Origin: Athripsodes cinereus
Taxonomy: Eukaryota; Arthropoda; Insecta; Trichoptera; Leptoceridae
Reading direction: 5' to 3'
Length of the DNA: 64,000 nt
Assembly (NCBI GenBank): GCA_947579605.1
Contig: OX388322.1
Location: forward strand, 5,270,001-5,334,000
In this document: positions 52,395 to 63,700 of the stretch, one piece after another
How positions within the stretch are numbered: position 1 is the stretch's first letter
How the letters are laid out: each line of letters begins with the position of its first letter
Notes under the pieces: model-generated
The model's database searches: none
The model's input: the letters and a program-made list of their open reading frames with translations, nothing else
Told to the model about the DNA's origin: nothing
Translations under genes and position numbers: made by a program

Positions 52395-52512
52395 ATGTAC
52401 GTGTATGAGAAGTTGTAAGAATGTAGAAGAACCAAAAGAAGTATGAATGAATTGATCTATTTGGTGTTCCGTTCTCTTTGCCTACCCCAGTTGGGACACG
52501 GCGAAAGGGTAT
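52395..52512 (+). mobile_element. LINE-C C-terminal scrap
   Basis: TGTATGAGAAGTTGTAAGAA then GTTCCGTTCTCTTTGCCTAC, CAGTTGGGACACGGCG and GGGTATAGATAAATAGATA. Frame interrupted. Confidence 0.55.
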
Positions 52513-52599
52513 AGATAAATAGATACGTCTTTTTGTTGTTTATTACATGTAACAGATTTATATCGCATATTATTAATTAATAAAAAATAATTAATTAAT

Positions 52600-52690
52600 T
52601 AGAATTGTAAAACTAATATTTTTATGATATTTTGTATTGGTTTGATTTTATGTAACCAATGTACCTACAGTTTAAATAAAATAAATAATT
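52600..52690 (+). mobile_element. LINE 3' end, UTR-A family
   Basis: AATATTTTTATGATATTTTG, GTAACCAATGTACCTACAGT and a AAATAAAATAAATAA tail. Confidence 0.5.
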
Positions 52691-53165
52691 TATTGTAAAC
52701 CCATGTAATTTGGCTGCATTCATTCCCTTAAGGTAATGCAGGATTGGATTATTTTTATTTTTATTGTTTGTCGGCCGGTGATCGTGAAGGAATAAATAAA
52801 TAACAAAAGCAATACTATTCTAGCCATTTTCTGTGATATTAAGAAGAACAAAAAAGTGAAAAATACAAAAAAGGGTGTCACGTCCGCTCGCTTATTTTGT
52901 GAATTGTGTAACAAATAGCAACACTTATATTTCTGCAGGTTTATTTGAAACAAAAAAAATCTACATTTGTTTTGTGATTTCTGTGTGTTCAAAGAAATTG
53001 TTTATAGTATAAAAAATATTTTATTTATTTATAAGTAGAAAGAATACACCCTTAATTACAACTTAATTTACACTCGTTCAATAAATTTGTAGGAAAAATC
53101 CATTACCTACATTGATAAGCCTCGATATGAAAAAATAAATAGATCAAAAGAACATTAAATGTTTA
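52691..53165. other. no gene recognised
   Basis: Nothing supported. Confidence 0.35.
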
Positions 53166-53169
53166 TTTA

Positions 53170-53300
53170 AATGATACCATTATTGAAAACAGGTCGCATT
53201 TAATATATCAATTATTTCCTGAATAGTAATTGAAGGGGGAAACAATATTCAGTAATTAAATGTGGAGTACCACAAGGTTCTGTTTTAGGTACCATAGTTG
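53170..53300 (+). mobile_element. tiny RT relic
   Basis: GTAATTAAATGTGGAGTACC and the next bases encode VIKCGVPQGSVLG, the RT motif B phrase of CR1/Jockey-group LINEs. Recognisable coding sequence is lost within about 100 bases on each side. Confidence 0.45.
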
Positions 53301-54220
53301 AAGTTCCTACAGTATGTCAGTTGTTGAAGAAAATGCATTATTAGACTAGTTTTTAAATTACAACTTCTTTTATAGTTTAGAAATCATTGTTCTTACAATT
53401 TTTTGAACAATACAAGAACAATCTAAATGAGATTTGTTAAATTTATATTTTAAAATAATTCCGCAACAATTGAGTAAACTAATTGTATGATATTATTTTC
53501 TAAAAGTCTGAAATCGTTTACATGTAAACCGAGTATCATTTACAGTTCAGGATAAAAACAGAAAAATTCTTTTTGGCCAACCGGCGTGGTAAGTTTTAAA
53601 AACAAGACCCATCCAACACCATAGATCTTTCAGATTCATAAATAATTTGCTCTTTAATATTTCTAGTATGATATTTCATGTTTTTTGTTCTAAAGAAACA
53701 AAGACTTTGCACTAAGTTATAAAAATAAAACAATATTGTCATTATTTAACATGTCAAAGACGAGGGAGAGTAAATTTTTCAACCTCAAAGTGAGAACGTT
53801 TAAAGTTGAATTTTATTAAAACGAAAACTCTCTTTAATACTAATAAGTGGTCCCTCCCTTTTACTATGTAAATTTCGTCGATTTGAGATGCTAATCAGAG
53901 CATCAACAAATAATTTGAGGATTTTGAAATGAAATAAAAAAAGGCGAGAGAAACAGGATGAATCCTCAAATAAATATTTGTGTTCGTTCGTGTTTAGTAG
54001 TAATATGTTTGTTTGTTTGTTTGTTTTTCTTCTATTTATGTTATTGAATGAGATAGGTATTAAAAAAATGCCCAATTTTGTCAAATAACCTGACACATGT
54101 ATAATTTTTTTTTGGAAGCAGATAAATAATTGACAGAACTTTGATATATATTTAGCATTTTTCATAGGTATATGACACAAATTAGCTTTTTGTATTTTAT
54201 TTATTTATTGAACACAGGAC
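53301..54220. other. no gene; GTTT microsatellite
   Basis: A GTTT repeat at 54007-54026. The 126-codon minus frame at 53800-54180 has no recognisable motif and I do not call it. Confidence 0.4.
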
Positions 54221-54224
54221 CAAT

Positions 54225-54535
54225 GAGTCCATCTTCAGGCAGTTAAACATTTCTACACGACTCTCAACGATTTGCAGACAGCGCGTTCTGCGATATTGCG
54301 GGCACATTGCAAGAAGAGAGTCTGAAAACCTGGAAAGAGTTATTATAACTGGGGCTGCAGAAGGGAGGCGTGGAAGGGGCCGAATACCAGCAAGATGGAG
54401 CGAGCAAATTAAGGAGGCCACACAGAGTTCACTACACTGGGCCTTGCACATGGAAAAGGATCACTCAAGGTGGAGACAGATGGTCTTCAGAATGAGGCAT
54501 GATGGTCAGGATTGAGGGACTGAAGGAGATGATGA
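54225..54535 (+). pseudogene. LINE RT C-terminal stub, GAT-tailed, distinct family
   Basis: An open plus-strand frame from about 54258 to the stop at 54513 without an ATG near its start. It reads RVLRYCGHIARRESENLERV, then GRRGRGRIPARWSEQIKEAT and DHSRWRQMVFRMRHDG. These are the RYFGH-, GRGR- and WR-type motifs of RTE-like LINE C-termini. It ends in a GAT repeat at 54529-54538. It resembles LINE-D and LINE-G in plan, but its sequence is its own. Confidence 0.65.
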
Positions 54536-54541
54536 TGATTT

Positions 54542-54640
54542 ATTTATTTGTTTTATTCCTCACTGTACCATTGGTTACAATAATACAAATCAAAACTATA
54601 AGTATCATAAAATATCACTGATACAATTTTCAGTTCTTAA
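54542..54640 (-). mobile_element. LINE 3' end, UTR-A family
   Basis: TTATTCCTCACTGTACCATT, GGTTACAATAATACAAATCA, ATAAAATATCACTGATACAA. It lies directly against the tail of the previous LINE. Confidence 0.5.
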
Positions 54641-55368
54641 TTATTTTAAAAAATGAACCTGGTTTTGAAATACATATATTCAAACACACCCTTTACAATT
54701 AATGCTTGTATAGTGAAGGTGAAGTAGTTTGTCAGCAAAAAAATTGGAGATTCTGTTATCAGACTACCAATCGGCTTATATTTTCGTCCTTTGCTTCGTT
54801 TCAAAAAGTTTTTCGTGCAAAAATTAAATTTATTTCTGAGAATCACCGGGTTAATAATCTAGTAATAACAAATAGCATTCATTCAAACAGCAATTTAGTT
54901 TTTGTTTGAAAAATAATTCTACTCTTGCTACTTGCTAAAGTGGGCAATAAAAAAGCTTGTAACTACGTTGAAATTAACCCATTTGAAAGCGAGTGCATTT
55001 TGGTGGGTGTTATTGCTGGTTAAACGTTAAAATAATCGTTCCTAATTAAACTTTATAACATTTTTATCGTCCGTTGAAATGGAGTTTGTACAACAGCAGA
55101 TCTTTTTTATCGATTGGTAATGGCTTGGACTAAACTTAGAATTACTATTCTTATTTTTATATCATCGCTTCTATGTTCGACATAATCGATGAATGTTAAA
55201 CTAATCTATCTCCAAAATTACCAATATATTCATCTTTAAATTAAAAAAAAAATCATGCCAATGTAAACTTACTTTATATTGTACATTAAAATAGGGAATT
55301 TTATTCAGGAATTCGTTAATCATATTATGTTACTTAATATAACTACATTTCACTTTTGCAAGACCAAA
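54641..55368. other. no gene recognised
   Basis: Nothing supported. Confidence 0.35.
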
Positions 55369-55482
55369 ATATTTATTTATTTATTTATTCCTTTTGCACA
55401 TCATCATTATATTTATTTATTTATTTATTCCTTTTGCACATCATCATTATATTTATTTATTCCTTTTGCACATCATCATTAT
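55369..55482. repeat. tandem repeat, three units
   Basis: TTTATTCCTTTTGCACATCA and TCATTATA repeat three times, with 2-4 TTTA steps between. The unit resembles the LINE-N tail at 2856-2875. Confidence 0.7.
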
Positions 55483-55519
55483 ATAACAGTGTTAACAAAA
55501 TAATAATAATAAAAAAAAA

Positions 55520-55582
55520 AAACTAGGACGATATGCAGTGGCGAGATTATCACTATAAAGTTACTTCTTCGATCTAACCACG
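55520..55582. repeat. single arm of the 3.2/3.4 kb inverted repeat
   Basis: GCAGTGGCGAGATTATCACT then CTTCTTCGATCTAACCACG. Confidence 0.5.
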
Positions 55583-55824
55583 AAATACTGTTACGCCAGA
55601 CTAAAACTTGGTCTTACATAACATCAACAGCAAACTAGGGAAGCTAAATAGGTTCCAGATATGATAACAAGTCATATCTACAAGATAAATAATGATTTAG
55701 AATCCGAAAGCTCTACACAAAATTTTCGACCATTGGAAGCACTGAAGGAATAAATAAATGTATTCAAAAGTGATTTCAATTGTAAAATTAATGTCAGTAT
55801 CAACATACAATAACATTCATTCAT

Positions 55825-55905
55825 ACCAACGTGATATTTTCCGATAAAGGGGTAGCCAGCAGTCGTCCTCTCCATATCATCAAAAGTTAAATACATTCAT
55901 GATAT
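55825..55905 (-). repeat. Rep-1 fragment
   Basis: GATAAAGGGGTAGCCAGCAG then GTCGTCCTCTCCATATCATC. Confidence 0.45.
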
Positions 55906-56590
55906 CAAATATAATAAGCTAAAAACTATTGACTAATTTATTTACATAAGAAAAAAGACGGGGTAATTAGGCTGATGCACAATTTAGGATTTTATTAACA
56001 AAGAAATTCCAGATTCGAATCTTTACTGCAGAATTATTCTACCAAAAGACAAGAACATGTTACTTGATATAAGGAAATCTTTAGTGTGCCTAACAGGTTA
56101 ATCACAAAATATAATAATACTTAGAGTTGTAAAATTTGTACTTTGTCTTATTTCAAACACAACGATTCAAGATATCAAAATATAATTTCTTTAGTTTATA
56201 CTTGTGAAGCAGTTGAGAGTAATATCTCTTGTTCCACTGTAGTAACAACTATAGCTTTACGGATCTGTGAATTGCATAATACGCTAGAAACATCAGTGGC
56301 GTATTTTAAATAGATGTAAAAATGCATTCCATGACAACAATGGTCAAGCGTTTTTTTTCTATGCGCTATTAAGATGATGGATGACTTGATTTTGGCGCTG
56401 TTGCACAGTATTAAGAGCGTTAATGCGAGGGAGCGAGGATGAAGGGTGTTGTTAAACAATGGAGTTTTTTTTTATTATCCTCTAAAATAGTCATTTTTGA
56501 TTTTTTTTGAGTAAGCGGTTCCATAGCAGACAGATATACGAAAAAAATATAATTCATACATAAAAATTATGATAAAATAAACTTTCTCAA
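55906..56590. other. no gene recognised
   Basis: Nothing supported. Confidence 0.35.
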
Positions 56591-56591
56591 A

Positions 56592-56640
56592 TATATGTGT
56601 TTAGATATATGTGCATTGCATATATCTAAACACATATATA
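56592..56640. repeat. hairpin, about 20-bp stem
   Basis: TATATGTGTTTAGATATATG pairs with CATATATCTAAACACATATA across a six-base loop. Confidence 0.6.
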
Positions 56641-56641
56641 T

Positions 56642-56730
56642 ATGTGCATCATCGCGTTACTACCCTTTCAAATATTAGTTTGGGACTAGCTCAATCTGTG
56701 TGAATTGTCTACGCATGTTATGTTATATTT
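56642..56730 (+). mobile_element. SINE-T 3' fragment
   Basis: TTAGTTTGGGACTAGCTCAA, TCTGTGTGAATTGTCTACGC, ATGTTATGTTATATTT, matching the reverse of 38355-38410. The tRNA head is absent. Confidence 0.6.
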
Positions 56731-57120
56731 AAAAAAAAACAGTCGTGGTATGGAATTTGAAAATTGGGTAATTTTCTTCAGTTTCCATACCAAGCTGAAA
56801 GAAGCGTGACTTTTATGAAAAATTTGGTTCCCCCACTGATGAACAGTTTAGTTTCTTGTTATTCAATATTAAAATGATATTATTTTTTTCAATACATACT
56901 TTTTGTTGGAATGTTAGTAGGAATAAAAGAATAACAATAATATCGTTACAGGATTTAAAGTATTCTTTATGTACTGAAATATCGGAGCTTTCTTATAAGT
57001 TCAGCTCAAAGACTTGAAACAACTTCGTATTGAAAACTTATCTTAGATTTCAAGAAGTATTTATAGCGAGGATTATAATAAATCATATTGATGAAATTTG
57101 CACCGCATCATTAAGCATAC
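56731..57120. other. no gene recognised
   Basis: Nothing supported. Confidence 0.35.
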
Positions 57121-57124
57121 AGAA

Positions 57125-57330
57125 TAGTAAAATAAAGATTTGTTTGTTGATTTTATCTGTTATGTTTAGTTTAGTTTAGTTAGTTTAGTTATGTATGTTT
57201 TGTAGAGCACATAAGGGTAATATAGGGATCTTCACTGGTTTGCTTATTGCTAAATATGTAATAGACCATTGTATTTTTTGTATCAACTGTATGTATCCTG
57301 TAAAATTGAAATAAATAAATAAATAAATAA
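57125..57330 (+). mobile_element. LINE 3' end with AATA tail
   Basis: TGTAGAGCACATAAGGGTAA, TTTTTGTATCAACTGTATGT, then AAATAAATAAATAAATAAAT. Non-coding; family uncertain. A TTTAG repeat is at 57165-57189. Confidence 0.4.
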
Positions 57331-57334
57331 AGAC

Positions 57335-57605
57335 ATTTTACACCTTTAATTCAGCGATGAGATTTGTCACCCTGAATGCCATTATTTTTTGTAGGCACGG
57401 AGAGAACAACTGACATGTATGTATATAAAATGCAATTAGTCTTCTGGCTACCCTATTTGTGGGATATGTCATTATTCCATTATTTTTTTACAAAAAAATA
57501 TGCCATTATTTTTTGTAGCACGGAGAGAACAGCTTGCGTGTATAAAACATGCAGTTGATCTGCTGGCTACCCCATTTGTGGGATATGTCGTGATGGTATT
57601 GTAGT
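57335..57605 (+). repeat. Rep-1 copy with duplicated 3' half
   Basis: The first pass (57335-57465) has TTCAGCGATGAGATTTGTCA, GGCACGGAGAGAACAACTG and TATTTGTGGGATATGTCAT. The 3' half repeats at about 57498-57600 (GCACGGAGAGAACAGCTTGC, GCTACCCCATTTGTGGGATA, TCGTGATGGTATTGTAG). Confidence 0.65.
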
Positions 57606-58270
57606 ATAGCATATTATTGCATTGGAATTTTGAACAAATTTTTGGTTTGAATATTTTATGAAAATAATGAAACTACCATAATATAAGGCTTAGAAAAGAC
57701 AACATCACCTCATTTGGTAGTGCCCCAGACAACATATGAACCCGCAACCTATCATTTTCGCGAGGTGTTTTTTATCCGATTAAGCTACCAGGCGACTTGC
57801 CGAAGGCAGGCGCCCAATATTCTCTCTTAAAAAACCAATAACAGCTTCACGTGTAGTTGTTGTTCTGGAATACCTAGTAGTTTATGAAATAAAGTAACGA
57901 ATGTGTATTTGGCTTTGAGAATATCAAATCTACTGAAGTTTCAAGTGATGAAACCCAAAAATATATCCAAGCCATGAAAGTTTTACCAATTGATTATCAT
58001 CTCCTCTACTTCATAATTAATTAATCATTTATGGGTATCCATTCATTCAATGAATAGATTACAATTATTATTTCAATTTACACCGCTCTAGGGCTATTTT
58101 TGGTTCCTAATAATATAATAAGATCACAAACTTTAAAGTTCTATGCACAAACTTAGGAATAATAATTAAAGATCTTTTAATTTCAAGTCCAAAACACAAC
58201 CATAAACTTAATGGTCGTTTCTTTATATGTAGTTCTTTTGGTGAACATTTTAAAGAAACTATAAATTATT
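57606..58270. other. no gene; possible SINE scrap
   Basis: At 57720-57800 TGAACCCGCAACC and TTAAGCTACCAGGCGAC read like a reversed tRNA-type head, but no body follows. Confidence 0.35.
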
Positions 58271-58273
58271 CAT

Positions 58274-58714
58274 TTGAGTAGATACTTATCATACACCAAT
58301 ATATCCATCATAAGTGAAAATGAGATAATGGACATTTTTTATTATTGTGAAATGTGGTATGGACATATTGGATTTAGAAGTACATCGACGGACATATCTT
58401 ATTTTTTTTGCTGGCTTTTTATTTTACTTCTTTTCCTTGCTTTGTCAGGATCAACAATTTTAACAATTGTATCCATTTTAACTGCTATAAGTATTAATTT
58501 TTTAATAAAATGGCGGAACAACACAGCACACGCGACATTTGAATTTGATTTTTTAGACAGTAATATCCTAATAAATCTGTGGACATACGTGAGTAAGATC
58601 AAAACTAAACCAAAGATAAAACGATTCTCTATGTGCCCATATAATAAAGTGAAATTTTGTACCTGGTGGACATACCGGAGATTGATAAGTATCTACTCAT
58701 TTATATATAAGTAA
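58274..58714 (+). CDS. hypothetical 146-residue ORF with membrane segments
   Basis: Not recognised. The predicted protein has a hydrophobic stretch at about residues 42-61 (FFCWLFILLLFLALSG) and probably a second at about 62-78 (TILTIVSILTAISINFL), then a basic C-terminal half with three cysteines (about residues 120-132). No signal of any transposon family. In DNA this AT-rich a stop-free run of this length is uncommon by chance but not impossible in 64 kb. It may be one exon: ACGTGAGT near 58587 could be a donor site. Confidence 0.25.
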   Translation: MSRYLSYTNISIISENEIMDIFYYCEMWYGHIGFRSTSTDISYFFCWLFILLLFLALSGSTILTIVSILTAISINFLIKWRNNTAHATFEFDFLDSNILINLWTYVSKIKTKPKIKRFSMCPYNKVKFCTWWTYRRLISIYSFIYK

Positions 58715-58729
58715 AAATGTTAACAAATA

Positions 58730-58825
58730 GACCCTATGGCTGTCTAGCTGCATGTATGTAATAAACCTGCAAGCCGTCTTCTACGTGCCAACAAAAAATT
58801 ACAATGCTCAGAATAGGCATAAATG
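58730..58825 (-). repeat. Rep-1 fragment
   Basis: CTAGCTGCATGTATGTAATA, ACCTGCAAGCCGTCTTCTAC, GTGCCAACAAAAAATTAC. Confidence 0.5.
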
Positions 58826-59667
58826 ATAAGAATAAAAATATTATTGCGCATGTTGTGTCAAATCATAACAGGAAACGGATGTAACTGTTTCAAATTTGTG
58901 TTGCCATTTTATAAATAATATTTTCTTATTTTTTTAATATTTTTTCAGGAAAGTATAATTTATGTTATTTGCAAGTGTTATTTTATCAACTTCATATCAA
59001 TTTTGAAATTTAATCTAATTTAATTTAAATACATAAGTGCTAAAGTATACCAAATCAAATAGAGTACCTATACCAAATAAGGACTCTATAGCTTTACCCG
59101 TTACACAAGGAGAAATTCTGATTGGGGCAATGCTTATGTTTTATTAGTATGTATGTAGTAGTCGATCGTTTAATTTTATGTACCTATTATCATTATGTTG
59201 TTAAATATGAATAAATAAATAAACTCCCATAACAGCTGGCCTCCATATCGCAAGAGGACCGTCTTGCATAAACAGACCTTTGGGTCGAACAAAATTTTAA
59301 AAAGAAGAAATATAAAGTGTTTTTTTCCTGAGCCAAGCCGGGTAAAAAACGCTAGTACTTAATATTCAAATAACGCATACATGGTTAGACATTGCCATTA
59401 AGAAGAACACAATTAAGAAATCTGCAGTGAAATTTACAAATTTAATTGCTCGTGTTCAAGAAATGGAAATAACCTACTTACTTGTTAAAATTTTCTTACA
59501 TTATGTGAGTAAGTAGGTGCTGCCAAGCTATCCCTACAAGGGGGTACTCCCGACGCCGTGTTAGTCCAGAATCTAATCAATTATTGTTTTACAAATGATA
59601 AATTGATGCTCCTAAGATATGAGGCCCTCAAGAGTCAAATAATATCATAAAAAAACATGAAGAAATT
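58826..59667. other. no gene; repeat-end echoes
   Basis: AATAAATAAATAA tail at 59209-59222. GAGCCAAGCCGGGTAAAAAA near 59330 echoes the right edge of the 8.6-9.3 kb repeat. CCCGACGCCGTG near 59547 is a short echo of CCAGACGCCGTG near 18454. Confidence 0.35.
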
Positions 59668-59669
59668 TA

Positions 59670-60490
59670 CAGTGGGGCCAGTATGTGAGTCCACCTGAAC
59701 CCCCGCTACACGTTTACTCAATTTCATTACGTCTCACCACCAACGATACATTTATCAGAGATTGTCAATCAGTAAATTTTTTCCTCTTTGAAATAGAAAA
59801 AAATCCTTTGTAAAATAATCGCGAAGAAGTATCACAAATTCGCGACACTGGGGAATCAACACTTGACGTTTAGTAGGCATATTTTTATAATTTATAAACT
59901 GACATTAAAATAAACTTTCACTGTTAGATGTTGCGATCCCAAAGGCTCGTTTAAAACTAAAGAATATAATGGATGATTTCTGATTAAGTTAATTGATTTC
60001 AGAAATTCCCTGACAAAAATTAGTCATAAATCATAAAATGCATTATCTGCAGTTTTGTATTGAGATTCATTGAGTAAATCTCTATTGTTTTTTTTTTTAA
60101 TTATGCTAGATTAATAGAGTGTTATAATGTAGCTATTATAACTATTCTTTGTATGTAACTGCCTACTTCCAATTATTTAATATCCTTTTTAACTAACCTA
60201 CTGTACTAATACGTATACCTACTTGAAAACTTTTATACGTAATATTTTTGACTCAAAATATCCAAACAGAAACTCTTATATTAATGTGACAGAAACAACA
60301 AGCGTAAATGGTGTGTGGTCCTTGGTCTACACCGTAAGGCGCGCAGAACGTATGTAGGTATGCAGGTACAAGGATTAGATAATAATATAGAAAATAAAAT
60401 ATTCTATAACAATTCCTTTGGTTGCTGATACCTGCCTATGAATAAAAGAGACCATCATACCTGAGGTGCATTGGTATACTGGCCCCACTG
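59670..60490. mobile_element. Tc1/mariner-type element, deleted, 821 bp
   Basis: TA at 59668-59669 and 60491-60492. Termini are CAGTGGGGCCAGTAT and the inverted ATACTGGCCCCACTG. A CACCT block follows inside each end. TA flanks with CAGT ends are the Tc1/mariner pattern. On the minus strand a frame starts with ATG near 59880 (MPTKRQVLIPQCREFVILLR, then DYFTK) and soon breaks; this looks like the N-terminal start of a transposase. The rest of the enzyme is missing. Confidence 0.7.
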
Positions 60491-60539
60491 TAATTAGATA
60501 TTTTTTAACTAGGCAAAATCACAGTTTATCTATCTCCGT

Positions 60540-60775
60540 GAAACCCTTGGCAAATAAAAGATCTCCCACTCTTTTCCGTAAATTTTCAAGAATCTTGTTA
60601 ATGACAGACCAAAACATTCACCCAACATTTTCGATTCGGTGATGATAATATATTATACTTAGCTTACGACCCATCATGAATGTCTCAATTTTTGTCAGCA
60701 CGGATAGGAAAATATACATGTATATATGCAGTACTGGCTATCTCGTTTTTGGGAAATGACGTGATTTTATTTATG
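60540..60775 (+). repeat. Rep-1 copy, diverged
   Basis: CCCTTGGCAAATAAAAGATC, TCCCACTCTTTTCCGTAAAT, GACCCATCATGAATGTCTCA, GGGAAATGACGTGATT. It keeps the 5' block seen in the 47.4 kb copy. Confidence 0.6.
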
Positions 60776-61235
60776 CATATTTATAGATAGACATAAGAAT
60801 TTAATGTCTATAAAATACTAAGAAAAAATACACATCGGGAGTATCCTTACAGTAGTGTATTTCATAAGCGGTAGTTTACTAAGTAGGTAGGTATCTATTC
60901 TGCGGGAGTTTAATTTCCAACAGTTGGAAACGAATTCTAGCCACAGTTTAATTTTACTTCAAAGACATCGCCACGACTTCTGTGCCAAGTGACGATACTA
61001 ACGATATTATGGTGTCTGACACAAAACCTTTTAATTATTGCAAATGTAGGTACGGTAAGTCAGTTGTTTGCAACCATTGGTCTATAAAACTTTGATTTTG
61101 GCTTATTGTTGTTGGATCTTTTAAGTTATTGTTGCATATGATAATAATCTTTTAATCAGATTTATTCTGAAAATACAAATTTAATTTAATGTTTTTTTAT
61201 AATTTAATTTACTTTTATCAAGATTATTGTAGTCA
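60776..61235. other. no gene recognised
   Basis: Nothing supported. Confidence 0.35.
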
Positions 61236-61239
61236 TTAG

Positions 61240-61345
61240 TTCTCATTGTATTGTATTTTGTAAAATTGTCCACTTCATACTTGTAATATTTTTTGTATTC
61301 AAAGGCAATTATGCCTTAAATAAATAAATAAATAAATAAAATATA
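61240..61345 (+). mobile_element. LINE 3' end with AAAT tail
   Basis: TTGTATTCAAAGGCAATTAT then GCCTTAAATAAATAAATAAA. Non-coding 3' end; family uncertain. Confidence 0.45.
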
Positions 61346-61447
61346 AAGCATAATATCTACAATATTGCTTGGAATTATTGAGTGGTGTTTTCACAAAATT
61401 TGTTAAAACACCACACAAGTTCTTTTTTGTTAATAAGTTGTCTTCTT

Positions 61448-61580
61448 GCAGTTATTTATTTATTTATTTATTTTATTCTTCACTGTACATTGTTTACAAT
61501 AATACAAATTTACATAGAAAATATCATTTATACAATTCAATGTACAGAGGGCGAGTTTATCGCTAAAATGCGATGTCTTC
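61448..61580 (-). mobile_element. LINE 3' end, UTR-A family
   Basis: TTATTTATTTATTTATTTTA, TTCTTCACTGTACATTGTTT, ACAGAGGGCGAGTTTATCGC. Best match to the 940-1080 copy. Confidence 0.6.
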
Positions 61581-62865
61581 CAACTAACCCGGATTTATTA
61601 GATTCTTATTTGTTTATGATTGTGATATGTTATTCACTGTCCAGCAATTAGGTTTTATAGTAATTAATTGTCAAACTGGCAGTGCAATAAAATAAAATAT
61701 TGGTAGGTAGGTATGTGGAAAAAAATAATTGGTTTTATTTTTACTTAATTTTTTTTTATTAATTCATTGTCAAACTGTTTGACAATGACTTTATGAGTCG
61801 AAACCAGGTCACTACTCAATAAAAAAAATAAGTAAAACTAAAACAAATTGTGTTTTTTTTCCATTTCATAAACATAGAAATTTACAAAACTAACGTCGAC
61901 TCAATATATAAATCTACAATTTACTTTAAAAAGTTAGATTTAAGGGTTATTAATGATCATGTCGATGTGCTTAATAAATTATTGATGCAATTTAATGAGA
62001 CACAAATAAATTAAATCTTTTTTAATTTATTTGTATTTGGCACATCAATAAACTTTTTCACAAATATATCACGTACATTTGGTAAATTACAAACATATCT
62101 AAGTCCACTTACTGATAGCACATTAAATTAACCAATTTAGAACAACACACATTAAGAAATGAAAAATAAAAGATATAGAAAGAAAACAGAAAAAGAACAA
62201 TGATAAAATATATAGGTATACACAATTAATAATATAATCATAATAACACTTAATTGATAAAAAAGTCATGAGCAATTGGCGAGCTAATTGCCTGAATAAA
62301 TAACTAATCTTTGAAAAGCACACACAGCCTTTTTGACTCACACAACACGGATCGACTAGATAAAATAAGTTTTAAAAAAACAACCGGAAAACTGGTTTGC
62401 GTTCCCTGCTAATTTGCCGTCAAAATCATCACCATACGAAGTGTTCACAATTAATAATATTATTTTCAGCCAATTTCTAGAGAGGTGACGCATACATACA
62501 AATGACAATGTTATTGTAAGTTCTTTAATACTCTTATAAGCGAAGACATGCACAAGTTGAATCTACATTATTCCAATTAGACACAAACCATTTGGTAATA
62601 TTATCATATTATGTTACATAATTATTATACCCTATCGCAGGCAGAAGACTGCTCTTTCTAAGATATTATGCATACATTCAGTATAAAAATGTGCTGGTAA
62701 TTTTTGACTTCAAATGCATTTCGAATGGAAATATAATATAATTAACTATAGCTTTCTAAATAGGGCTTGTAAAATTAATGAAAATTTATGCAAAATAACA
62801 ATGACATGTAAGCATTAACTAGTCTAGGTTTTAGTTTAACATTTACATTTAAGTTAAAACGTTAC
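61581..62865. other. no gene; small palindromes
   Basis: TCATTGTCAAACTGTTTGAC plus AATGA at 61763-61787 is a near-perfect palindrome. ACAAATAAATTAAA and TTTAATTTATTTGT pair at about 62001-62033. Frames are short. Confidence 0.4.
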
Positions 62866-62867
62866 AT

Positions 62868-62930
62868 TCGCCTGACGATGAGAGTGGAAACTTTCGAAAA
62901 CCGACTCTCAAATTACATAATAGTCACCAC
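62868..62930 (-). repeat. diverged arm of the 6.7-kb palindrome family
   Basis: CGCCTGACGATGAGAGTGGA, AACTTTCGAAAACCGACTCT, then TAGTCACCACTG, aligned with the reverse of 6706-6760. Confidence 0.5.
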
Positions 62931-63528
62931 TGAAATTAATTTACATTTAGTTTTATTTTTCTTTCTTTTACCTTTCTAATATTTTCTTATTTACTGACTA
63001 TTTTTGTTGTTTTATATAATTATATTTATTGGAAATTGTTTCCATCTATTATTCATACCTATATGAGTCATTGTAAATAAGGCTTTACACCGTTTAATGT
63101 ATGGATAAATAAATAAACAAATATTTTATTAAATTGAATTTCCACCAAGAACCGACGTTAAATAAATTAAACTTTAAGTATTAAGTCTAAGGTTTTCTTT
63201 GAACTTTATTGTTTGTATCAATATTATTCTCCAAGAACTTAAAAGCAACATATTATGAGGATTTAATAGTGGTTTGTTTGTTTCCAAGATTATTTTGTTC
63301 TAATCGGAGAAGCATGCTTTTTCCATTACGCTATAATAGCATGCTATTACTTGTTGAGATTAGTGATTATTATAAGGGTAAGGTAAAGGTAGAAATGTAA
63401 TGTAAGCGAAGGGTGTACAATATGTGTATGGAAGCACCGGCGGTTCTTTCTTAGGGACATTGATGCGGCGACCTCTCTTTATTAATTTTCTTTTTTATTT
63501 ATTTTATTAAAATATTTTATGAGAATAA
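62931..63528. other. no gene recognised
   Basis: Near 63140 a copy of the short motif (TTCCACCAAGAACCGACG). Possible LINE tail GGATAAATAAATAAAC at 63101-63117. Confidence 0.35.
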
Positions 63529-63529
63529 T

Positions 63530-63700
63530 AGGTCATAAAATTTACTTAAGTGAACATAAGCCCATACCAAGGCAGAGTGAGTCAGTTTTTAACATAACTT
63601 TGTCTTTAACATTACATTAACATTCTTTACTATATTTTGGTCATCATATCTCTTAATTTGTTTAATTATACAATCCTATGACACAACACAAATGCTCACA
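63530..63700 (-). repeat. dispersed repeat, pair with 12.7-12.9 kb
   Basis: Reverse of the 12739-12910 sequence: AAGCCCATACCAAGGCAGAG, TGAGTCAGTTTTTAAC, TAACATTCTTTACTATA, TATACAATCCTATGACACAA. Confidence 0.5.

Noticed and set aside
53800..54180. 126-codon minus-strand ORF
   Set aside because: No motif, low-complexity composition, and no start context or splice evidence.
56290..56310. hAT end at CAGTGGCGTATTTT
   Set aside because: No inverted partner found within several kilobases.
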